64,000 bases of DNA from Hysterangium stoloniferum (taxonomy: Eukaryota > Basidiomycota > Agaricomycetes > Hysterangiales > Hysterangiaceae): positions 34,118 to 98,117 of the forward strand of contig WHVD01000243.1 of assembly GCA_015178975.1 (NCBI GenBank). Reading direction: 5' to 3'. The notes beneath the pieces are model-generated. The model searched no databases. It was not told the DNA's origin and saw only the letters and a program-made list of their open reading frames with translations. Shown piece after piece: positions 34,846-44,650 of this stretch (position 1 is its first letter; each line of letters starts with the position of its first letter). The position numbers and the translations under genes were made by a program.

Positions 34846-37800
34846 ATGCCGGAACAACTCCTTCAAGTTCAAAATCCTCCTCCAGAGCCTTCTCATCTCC
34901 CCGTCTCACTTACATCCCTCAAGGTTCACATCGACTACAGCAATGCATTATCCAAAGAGCATTTGAGTGCTATCCAACTCTTCCGACGAGCAGCATGTTT
35001 CATATCTACATGTATGCCATCTCATATTCAATCCAATCTATCTCACTCGTAATTCACCCCAACAGCCATGCTCTATCTTCGCGAAAATACTCTCCTAGAA
35101 CGCAAACTCAAGAAAGAGGACGTCAAAAATCGTGTTCTCGGTCACTGGGGAACTAACCCTGGTCTTATCCTATGCTATGCACACTGTACTCTCCTAACCA
35201 AGAAAAATGACCTTGACACCCTGTTCGTCGTTGGCCCTGGCCATGGTGCACCTGGCATTCTAGCTTGTCTTTGGCTTGAAGGTTCTCTAGCTAGGTTCTA
35301 CCCCCAGTATTCCATGGACAGAAAAGGCTTGCATAATTTATGTGCTAGCTTCTGTCTCCCAACCGGCTTCCCCAGGTGTGTCTCGGATCTTCCACCTGCC
35401 GGATCTCTATTTAGCTCACTCTTCCCCAGTCACGTTAATGCAGAGACGCCTGGATCAATTCATGAAGGTACATTAACCTGCCTTTAAATATCACATTAAA
35501 TTACATTTTTCTTTTGCCAGGTGGTGAACTCGGCTACGCCCTCGCAGTCGCATTTGGCGCAGTCATGGACAACCCTGACCTTATTATCCCTGTCGTTATT
35601 GGAGATGGCGAAGCCGAGACAGGTCCTACAGCGACGTCAGTCTCCTACGCTCAGCCCAGCCTTCGCCCTTCCGTATCCATCTAACACCCACCCACAGCGC
35701 GTGGCATGGCTACAAATTCCTCGATCCTGCCGAGTCGGGTGCCATTATCCCCATCATCCACCTCAACGGCTTCAAGATCAGCAATCGTACCATATATGGC
35801 TGCATGGACGACCTCGAACTTGTCTCCATGTTCAGGTGTCCCTCCCTCCCACCCCCTTTTTTCCCACAAAATGCTGATCCTTCATTCACAGCGGTTACGG
35901 ATACCAAGTCCGCTTCGTAGAAGACCTCAATAATCTCGATAATGACATGGCAGCAAGTCTCCAATGGGCCCTTGACGAAATAAAAGCTATTCAAAAGGCT
36001 GCACGCGGTAGAAACCCCATCATCAAGCCCCGCTGGCCACTCATAATCCTCCGTACACCCAAGGTAGGTTCTCCCTTTCAGCTACATGCACTTGACTGTC
36101 ACTTCTCTCCTCACTAACCTACACCCACAGGGCATGAGCGGGCCAAAAGAATGCGATGGCGAATTCATCGAAGGTTCTTTCCGCTCACATGGAATCCCTC
36201 TTCCCTCCCCCTCCACTTCCACCTCCCAACTCGCTATCCTCGCTGCCTGGCTTGACTCCTACCACCCTCGTGAACTCTTCGACAATGCCGGAAAACCTGT
36301 TCCGGAGATGCTCACCATCCTCCCGGAAAAGGAAGACAAACGTATGGGCCAACGCCGTGAATGTTTTATGGCATATCAGCCACTCGTCGTACCCAAATGG
36401 GAAAAGTATGCGATCAAGAAAGGCACTCAGGCGAGCTGCATGGAGATCATTGGGGAATTGTTGCGTGATGTAATTGCCAAGTATGTCCTGATAATTATCA
36501 ATTTTCATCTTAAGCCACCACACTGATCTTGACCAGAAACCCCACCACATTCCGCATTTGGTGTCCCGACGAGCTCGTATCCAACAAGCTTGGTGGAACA
36601 CTGCGCGACTCGGGGCGTAACATGCAATGGGACGTCATGTCCCGCAAACCCCGTGGGCGTGTCATCGAGATTCTCTCCGAGCACACCTGCCAGGGTATGC
36701 TCCAAGGCTACACGCTCACAGGACGCACAGGCCTGTTTCCCTCGTATGAGAGCTTTATGGGCATTATACATACCATGGTGGTGCAGTATAGTAAGTTTAT
36801 GAAAAAGGTACGTCTTGGTTTCCTTGAATTTGCCATCATCCGTTGACCGTTATTTCTCCCCCTTCCTCCCCACCAGTCTCTCGAAGTCTCATGGCGCGGC
36901 GATGTCCCCTCCATCAACTACATCGAAACCAGCACCTGGGCTCGCCAGGAACACAACGGCTTTTCACACCAGAACCCCTCTTTCATCGGCGCCGTGCTCA
37001 ACCTCAAACCCAACATTGCACGTGTATATCTTCCCCCAGATGCGAATTGTTTCTTATCGGTGGGTCGTACTAAGCATGAGATGTTGAGCGTAAATAGTTT
37101 TGGGCTGATTAAGTTACATTTTTGTGTTTGCATGTAAGACGTTGGCACATTGTTTGCGTGCAAAGAACTACGTCAACCTTATGGTCGGGTCCAAACAATT
37201 TACACCCGTGTGGCTGTCCCCAGAAGAGGCAGACCAGGTTCGTACCCATCCATCGTACACGTTCACTGCATAAAATAACCCACGCTGCACAGCACTGCAT
37301 CGCCGGAGCCTCAGTCTGGAAATTCGCCAGCGTCGACGGAGGCGTCTCCCCTGACGTGTATGTTTCCCCCTCTACCAATAAAACAAATACCTACCTTTTA
37401 TCCTCCGCAGTGTCCTCGTCGGAATTGGTGTCGAAATGACAATGGAGGTACTCGCTGCCTCCGCCCTTCTGCGTCAATGCTGCCCGGAGCTCCGCGTCCG
37501 CGTTGTAAACGTCACAGATCTTATGATTCTCGCGCCCTATGGAGTGCATCCTCATGGTCTTTCAGCGGATGCCTTTGAAGGATTGTTTACACCGGACAGG
37601 GCCGTACATTTCAACTATGTGAGTGGTACATGGAGTGTGTGTGCTTCAGGTTTGTTTTGTGTTGATGTGATGATTGTTTCCTCCCTTTTATCCATTTAGC
37701 ATGGATATCCAATTGAGCTCAAAGGGCTGTTGGCTGGACGTCCGAATACCCACCGAATAACAATAGAAGGGTATGACGAAGAGGGAACGACGACGACACC

Positions 37801-38061
37801 GTTCGACGTGCGTGTTTCAAATGACTTTTTTTCTTGATCTCAACCCTTGTACGCTAATAGATGATGCTCGTGAACCGCACTTCTCGGTATCATGTCGCAG
37901 CGGCTGCCGTGCGTGGCGGCTCAAAATGCAACCCGAGAGTGTCTGTCAACGAGCATCAGCTCATTGCGCAACTGATGCATGACGCTGAGAGAGCTCGTAA
38001 GTACGCGTATGAACATGGGGCGGATGTCCCTGGGACGTATGATACACCGAAGTTTGATTGA
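34846..38061 (+). CDS. XFP: Xylulose-5-phosphate/fructose-6-phosphate phosphoketolase
   Basis: ThDP enzyme that splits xylulose-5-P (or fructose-6-P) with phosphate to acetyl phosphate plus glyceraldehyde-3-P (or erythrose-4-P). Spliced sequence follows the family end to end: [100 protein letters not shown] (ThDP motif), [120 protein letters not shown] and [15 protein letters not shown] near the end. About 13 short introns. It partners acetate kinase: its product acetyl phosphate is that enzyme's substrate. Intact, ends 101 bp from the convergent J-protein gene. Confidence 0.95.
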
Positions 38062-38161
38062 ATGAGGGTACACTGTTGGGATCGAGCGTGTAATTTTAGG
38101 ACGTGAAAATGATTTGTGTAGGTATTACAATTGAAAAATAAAAATCGCATCGTTGCCAAAG

Positions 38162-39230
38162 CTATTTGGCTCGTTTCTTTCCTTTCTTCGCTTTACTCGA
38201 CGAGCCTGACACAGGTTTTTTGCTCGTTTCTTCGCCTCCTTTCTTCAACTTTTTCTGAATCCTAGCGAATTCTTCATCGTCGATCTGCGGTTCTGCTTCG
38301 CGTTTCTTCCCTCGTTCGTCCGCTGCTCCATATTTCGTGGCCAAACTGTCTAAAAACCCACCCAGCTTCTTCTGCCTTCCTTGAATCAGTGCCTTTAACG
38401 CCGCCTCATCATCATCACCATCCTCGTCCTCCTCCCCCTTCTTTCCCTTTCCCTTCCCTTTCCCCTTTCCCCGCCGCTTCCCCTCCTTCCCGGTCCCATA
38501 AAACTCATCCCAAACCCCCAACTCTTTCGCCATACTCTCTGCCTCCTTCGCCTCCTTCTCGCCCTTCTTCTTCCGCGCCTCCCGGCCTTTCTTGTCCTTC
38601 AATCCTTTTGTCCACGCACGGAGAGACGCCAGCTCGCCTTTCGCAATGAGATCATTGATAATCTCTACAAAGCGCGTCTCGTCCATATACGTCGAGTGCG
38701 GGATATGAGCCATTATGTCGTCAATTGAACCGTTCGTCTCGAGGTATGCCGCGCGGAGGTCACTCAGTTCCTCGTCAGAGCCTAGGAGATAAGCCAGTAA
38801 ATGAACCCACTTCAAACAAATGACTAGAACCATCGATAAATTCACCTTGATAGGCCTTCTTCATCTCGTCCAACTTCCCCCTTGTAACGCTCTCAAACAT
38901 CTGTTCAAAATATAGCTCCCACCCCTCCTCATCCTTCCCCTCCCACTCTGCGCCCTCACTCGCACTCCCCGTCTCATCATACTTCTTCCTCCGCTTCTCA
39001 TCCCCCAACACCGCATATGCAAACCCTACCTGCTGAAAGCGGGTTGACGCGTCTTTCTGCCCCTCCACGGACGACGCAGCGTGCTTGTCAGGGTGATGCA
39101 GCAGCGCGAGGCGACGGTACGCGGATTTCAGCTCGTTGGCTGTGGCGCTAGGCGAAACCGAGAGAACATCGTAGAGGTTTATGTCTGGATTGTTGGGGAA
39201 GAACTGGGCAATGGGGTCGATGTCGTCCAT
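38162..39230 (-). CDS. J-domain protein, DNAJC9-like
   Basis: In animals DNAJC9 is a histone H3-H4 chaperone that recruits Hsp70. The start MDDIDPIAQFFPNNPDINLY leads into a J domain (DVLSVSPSATANELKSAYRR, LALLHHPDKHAAS with HPD), then GWELYFEQMFESVTRGKLDE and, after the only intron, SDEELSDLRAAYLETNGSID, DDIMAHIPHSTYMDETRFVE, as in the family's histone-binding region. The C-terminal half is highly charged (a GKGKGKGKGKKG run, EEDEDGDDDEA) and ends KAKKGKKRAK, a likely nuclear signal. Start at 39,230 chosen because it begins the conserved block; a longer frame upstream has no support. Confidence 0.87.
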
Positions 39231-39886
39231 AGTGGCTACCCCGATGTAGTAGCGAGCGCTTGGGAATGCTGTGGGTGTGTGTAGACGCGCCGGGGAACCA
39301 ACTGTCACGCGTCACGCGTGTGTGCTCGCACCCTATGATAGGTGTCCTGGGCGAGTCTGTTTATCCAAACTCTTTTGATTACACCCTATTTCTGTGCACA
39401 TCCAAATTTCAACATTAAAGTAATGTAATTAGTCTGTGTGTCTTGTAGTCACTCTGGTCAACATTTCCAATCGACATTTGCCATCTCGCTGAACATGACG
39501 CTCCAGCAGAGACATCTATACCAATGGTCGTTGATTCCCTCGCCTCTGTCAACTGCATATTTAATTCTCATCACAAATGACTATTATCATCTGAAGCGAC
39601 TCAGAGGATATCTTATACAGGTATATCTACTTTTTATGTATTACCTAAAGGTGGAGTTATTGCGATATCCCAATGTGTATTAGCAAAAAGCTTCTATAGC
39701 ACCACTATAATATATATCTCATAATGATGTACTTGGAAAATGTGGAAGAGGCTTGGTATGATGTGCCCTAAAGAAGGCTCATGCATAAGCGGAAGGTTAA
39801 GGAGTCCACGGTCATAGATGGATGGGAAATCGAAGTCCTTCTCATAGTTTACATAGCAATGGGCAGAAAATAACACCACGACTCAA
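39231..39886. other. Intergenic region upstream of the J-protein gene
   Basis: 656 bases between two minus-strand genes: promoter of the J-protein gene and 3' UTR of the membrane-protein gene. AT-rich toward 39,700 (TATAATATATATC). The region next to the start holds short repeats of CACGCGT. No gene recognised. Confidence 0.4.
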
Positions 39887-41753
39887 TCATTCGATTGACA
39901 TGCGAGGTGCGAGTGGTTGTCCACTAATGTACGAAGAGCCTGTTCGCTCACCCATGCCTGGCGAGCTGCCTAATTTGGAGCGTGATGGTGCGCTGGGGTC
40001 TACGGCAATCCGTGAGCATTAAGAGCACAAAAATCGAACAGAAGCATACCGTTTATCTTTGGCTGCCGAAGACCCTTGTCAAAGTCTGCGAAGCATCGTA
40101 GACCGATAGCGAACGAGGCGAACACTAGTAGGAAGGCCACAACAGCTGGCCAGCATAAATTTAAGTTAGTGGGAAGCGCTGAAAAGAGTATGAACATACT
40201 GAAAACCGAGAGGGTTACACGCGTCGATTGGTATTGGTCAGCCGTTTGCGGTGAATAGTATCGGACGAATTTGAAAATGCTGAGAAAACGTCAGGAATAT
40301 TGAAAAGATCTCATCTAACGCGGTTTGCTCACAAGTAACTCAAGGCGGCGGCCATCAGGATCAAAGAAACCGTCATCAGGCTAAAAAATATTCCCACAAT
40401 TACAAAATATTTGAAAACACGAAGACAGGACGTACGACTTGATTTCCCGTTTAAGAGCTATTCCACAAGTGATAAGAAGAATTAAGACAATGGGAATAGC
40501 TGCTATTGTTACGGCGAATTCCGGCGAGTTGGGGTTGATAACAAGAATGAGAAGCTGCAAAATAGATAAATAGTGTAAGTCGAAGAGTGAGGAAGGGACT
40601 TGAGGCTAAACTGCTTGCCTGCATTGTTAATCCAACAAAGGCGAAAAAGTCAAACTTCAGAAGACATATCATTACTTGATAGTATTGATACATTTCTTTT
40701 TATGTTCGAAATGAGTAAAAATAACCCGCCATGACTTGTCAAATACGTACTCTTGAGTGTGGGGCTAGCACCGACTGCATGGAATACAGCCCATCTAAGA
40801 TATGATTAACTCCGATTAAAAGCAAGGTATTAAATATTATTTATACACACCCAAACTCGTAAAAAAGTTTCCGTGTGAACCATACTAGCGGAAGCCACGA
40901 TGCTCCTAGAATGCATGGCACTGCAATAAGTAGGGGTTCCACTTCAGCCCAAAGTGAACCTGGACCATCGCAATTCTACATAAAAAGGCATTTATTAAGT
41001 GTGGCATTATGAGGACGAAGTGAAATAAAGATTACCGTAAAGCAGGCCCCACCAGGATTTTTTACGAGTGCTGTCTTCGTCTGTCTTATTTGAAGAGCTG
41101 AGAAGATCATCATAGCCACTTGAAATGCTTTAAACAGATGTCAGAGGCACTGAATTGGATGGTCCGGGCAGCACGTACCTAGAATTCCCACTATCGTTGC
41201 GTTTCAAAAACATCCTAAAATAATCCTTTTTTTTAACTAACGACACACCTAATTGAATAATGTTCCGCAATTTGAGGGCGTCGATGGTAATAACGAGGAC
41301 AAAAATTCTATAAAAACGACTTCATAAAGATGTATTATATGTGCGTTATTGATGCTCACTCGGCCAAAGCAAATAGTGAAAAGTAACATGGTAATGTCTG
41401 GTGACAGAGTTGGCAGGCCTACGACACAAGAGGGGGTACACCGAACCTTGTAAGTCCCTTCCCGGGTATCAACTTCGGCCTGAACCTGTACAAGTGTGAG
41501 TCTATTGAGTAGATTTAATCATCCCAAGACAAACCTTCCCGAACACAATGGCAACAAGAGTTAAGACTGCGATGGCCTCTGAGAGTCATACATATAAGTT
41601 ATAGCAATTGGTCTAATCATGTTATTGAAACGCACGTATGAGAGCTACACAAACCCATAGCTCGTAAGTACAAGATATGCTGAATAGAAAAAACTTGCTA
41701 GTTGCAATGAAACCTCGCTGCGGAAGTGTACCAAGGAAAGGATCGATGGCCAT
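39887..41753 (-). CDS. Multi-pass membrane protein of unknown function
   Basis: I do not recognise a named family; it looks like one of the multi-span proteins found in mushroom genomes. The start (ACC ATG G context at 41,753) gives MAIDPFLGTLPQRGFIATSK, followed by seven or so hydrophobic segments spread over many small exons, including AIAVLTLVAIVFGK, SPDITMLLFTICFG, IFVLVITIDALKLRNIIQL, PLLIAVPCILGASWLPLVWF, QVMICLLKFDFFAFVGLTMQ, LLILVINPNSPEFAVTIAAI, LMTVSLILMAAALSYLFKFV and WPAVVAFLLVFASFAIGLRC. The last splice (ACG|GTATGC) gives a Ser-rich tail ending LAPRMSIE at 39,887. Intact as far as I can splice it. It is the last single-copy gene before the transposon block. Confidence 0.72.
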
Positions 41754-42230
41754 GGTTATAAATAAATCAGACTGTCGTTACAGGGTAATTTAAGAAGGGT
41801 ATAGTCGTGAATTGAAGAGAAAGGAAATGGCGTGGATGTCGGGGGCGGTGTCATTCACGTGACACGGAAGAAAAGTAGTATCACGGCCAACTGTTGGCGG
41901 TCGAAAAAGATATGTTTTGCAACCGTTTTCCAGATGCAATTCAAATGGTCTGAATCGGGCGGTCTTGAACTGCCAGTTATCGAACGTTTCTGACGGGCTC
42001 ATTTCAACCTGTTTCCTTACCGTTGCTAGATGGTTCGTGGACGGTCTGATTAACCAGGTGTTCCCTTTTCAAATTGCTTGTTTTGTAATAATAATATAAT
42101 ATCATCATCAACCTAAGGTAGGGAGGCAGCCGCTGATACTAAAACGGCACATAACCAACTCTGATATTGACCGTTGGTAATACCCGAAAACAGCAGTGCT
42201 GTGACATCCTTATCCTCCCATGCTTTCATA
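41754..42230. other. Boundary between single-copy genes and the retroelement block
   Basis: About 480 bases holding the upstream region of the membrane-protein gene and of the SWIM-finger remnant. A reading frame on the minus strand around 41,790-42,002 has no recognisable motif. No repeat seen. Confidence 0.35.
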
Positions 42231-43930
42231 ATGCACATGCACAAAAAGAAGCAGAAAAAAAGAACAAATAAAACATTTGAAATAGACTTGGAAGTGGTGA
42301 ATCAATCACCAAACACTATGTTGCAACTTCCTTTGCCATCTATAAATGTTAATATACAGGTTGTTCCACAGGACAAACTGCCTTCAGTTACAAAAGAATG
42401 GCCTCATTCATCTTCCAAACAAAAACAGAAAATAGGTTTGGAGGTATACAGTGGGTCAAAACGACGTAGGATAGAAAGCAATATTCCCATATCTCATGGT
42501 GGGCAGGATGTCCACCCTTCTAGGACCATCAGTCCAGAACCAAATATGATCATCCCGGCCTCTAATTGTGATGACGAATGTACTGCACCATCTGCACCAG
42601 AATTATGTCAGGATCTGGAGGATCTTGTGAAGGGTATGCATATATGCATAATTGGACTAAGGAATAATAGTTGGATTATAGTATTTTATTATTTACTTTT
42701 TATTTTCTTCATTTACATTCTTTCTATATTTCGAGCATACCCTTATTTTGTAGTTCGAAGCTTTGTGTATACGTATGGGCGCTCTCGGCGCCAAAAGATA
42801 GACACTTTTCACCCAGCAGACACCACCTCGTAAATGACCCAGACGTCGAATAGCGAGAGGTGTCAAGGGTAAGGTCTCAACTACCTATAAAGGTAGTATT
42901 TTCTCGCATACTAAAGTACTTTGAACTCGAACCGCGAAGGTCGAGTTCCCCTCTAAGGTCTTTGCACTCATCGACACTATAGTCGACTCGCGCTACTATA
43001 TCTTTACTTTAGATATTCAGCTTCTCGTTGATTATCTATCTTACGTCTAGCTACGAGTTGTACCGTGAAGGTCAACTCTTTCCTTCTCTCATTCTAGCTG
43101 TTAAGAGCAACTGTACAGTTGCTCTTGTGATGCATAGCATGTCTCCTTACTAGTACTGCCAGTCTAGTAATCTACGGTATTGTACTGTACGGTCAATACC
43201 TACTAATAGTAGTTGAATAAACACTATTCTTCATATATAGAATGGTCAGAATCTATTGACTCTTCACAGATCTATTGGAAGAAATAGAGATTTACTGGAA
43301 TTGCTGTATAGTGGATGAAGGGCTAATCTGCCTTGATCAGTCAACCTTTGTACTTCAAGATTGGGATAAAAAGCTACAGGTTTTAAAGGTATTTACTTTT
43401 TGCAATATAGTCTCCCTATAATACTGATATTTAAATAAGACAGACCGTTACTGGCATGTGCGATACCTACCTACTTCCCCCTCTGAAGCCTCTCTCTTGT
43501 GTGACTGCCCAGTTGATGATTGTATACATACACTGGTATTATCAAGGCATCTGCACCACATTATGAGCATTAGGCCTGTCTCTGAGGTCCACTTCTCATG
43601 GAGTTCAAGGACAAGAGATTAGCCCCTGCACATTTACCTCTCTGGTGCCCTGCAATTGGAAATGTGATTCATGCATTTCAGGGTGGACCCTATCCTGAGG
43701 CACTCTTAATCTCATTGGATGGTTAGGATCACAGTGTCTTGAAGTTTATAACAATCTTTCAAGTCATAAAGTTCCACCTGCCAATGTTAATTTAGAAAAC
43801 CTAGACTGGTGAATCACAGGTAGCTGCTATGGAAAGCCCCCAGTCTGAATTCGTCCCCACTATCCCAATATTATGGATGATGGTCTAAGTGAAGAGAAGA
43901 TAAACAAGACAGACACAGAATGTGGAAAGT
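42231..43930 (+). pseudogene. SWIM-finger gene remnant, split by a solo LTR
   Basis: Starts MHMHKKKQKKRTNKTFEIDL (basic, nuclear-signal-like), continues through a polar region and is cut by a solo LTR at 42,626 in the middle of a frame. Beyond the LTR the same frame resumes exactly if the LTR and one GATCT copy are set aside, giving an acidic helix and WNCCIVDEGLICLDQSTFVL. After an intron comes YWHVRYLPTSPSEASLLCDC followed by PVDDCIHTL, a CxC...CxH SWIM-type zinc finger. Downstream the frame is broken by shifts, and the next retroelement begins at 43,931. SWIM fingers occur in fungal DNA-transposon proteins (MULE, KDZ groups) and host nuclear proteins; which this is cannot be told. Confidence 0.55.
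42626..43268 (+). mobile_element. Solo LTR, family A, with 5-bp target duplication
   Basis: 643 bp starting TGTGAAGGGTATGCATATATGC and ending GACTCTTCACA, so the termini are inverted (TGTGAAG/CTTCACA). GATCT flanks it on both sides (42,621-42,625 and 43,269-43,273). Same family as the LTRs at 43,931, 48,832 and 55,355. No internal region, so left by LTR-LTR recombination. Confidence 0.93.
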
Positions 43931-44574
43931 TGTAAAGGGTATGCATATATGCATAATTGGACTAAGGAATAATAGTTGGATTATAGTACTTTATTATTTA
44001 TCTTTTATTTTCTTTCTTTATATTCTTTCTATATTTCGAGCACACCTTTATTTTGTAGTTCGAAGCTTTGTGTATACGTATGGGCGCTCTCGGCGCCAAA
44101 AAGATAGACAACTTTTACCCAGCAGACACCACCTCGTAAATGACCCAGACGTCGAATAGCGAGAGGTGTCAAGGGTAACGTCTCAACTACCTTTAAAGGT
44201 AGTATTCTCTTGCATACTAACATACTTTGGACTCGAACCGTGAAGGTCGAGTTCCAATCTAAGGTCTTTGCACTAGTCGACATTATAGTCAACTCGCGCT
44301 ATTATTTCTTTACTCTAGATATTCAGCTTCGCATTGATTATCTATTTTACATCTAGCTCCAAGTTGTACCGTGAAGGTCAACTCTTTCATTCTTTCATTC
44401 TAGCCGTCAAGAGCAACTGTACAGTTGCTCTTGTGATGCGTAGCGTGTCTTCTTACTAGTACAGCTTGTCTAGTAATCTACGGTATTGTACTGTACGGTC
44501 AATACCTGCTAATAGTAGTTGAATAAACACTATTCTTCGTATATCAAACGGTCAGAATCTATCGACTCTTCACA
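43931..44574 (+). repeat. 5' LTR of element A
   Basis: Starts TGTAAAGGGTATGC, ends CTCTTCACA. Contains the family's internal palindromes: a 24-bp perfect one centred on CTGTACAG near 44,420, CTACCTTTAAAGGTAG near 44,188, and ATGCATATATGCAT near the start. Confidence 0.93.
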
Positions 44575-44575
44575 G

Positions 44576-44594
44576 TGGTGATCCGGGCTGGACC
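44576..44594 (+). other. Primer-binding site of element A
   Basis: TGGTGATCCGGGCTGGACC begins one base after the LTR end. The same site with few changes (TGATGATCCGGGCCGGACC, TGATGATCCGAGCCAGACC) follows the LTRs of the other two elements. I cannot name the primer tRNA; it is not the usual initiator Met site. Confidence 0.7.
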
Positions 44595-44650
44595 ATTCTT
44601 TTCCTACGAGGAAAAACTTATTATTTGACTACTAAGACCTGAACACGCGA

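Noticed and set aside
43920-44159. Reading frame KGMHICIIGLRNNSW... with hydrophobic run, seen again near 42,630 and 55,360
   Set aside because: It is the translated start of LTR family A; the same frame appears in each LTR copy and ends in LTR palindromes. Not a membrane protein gene.
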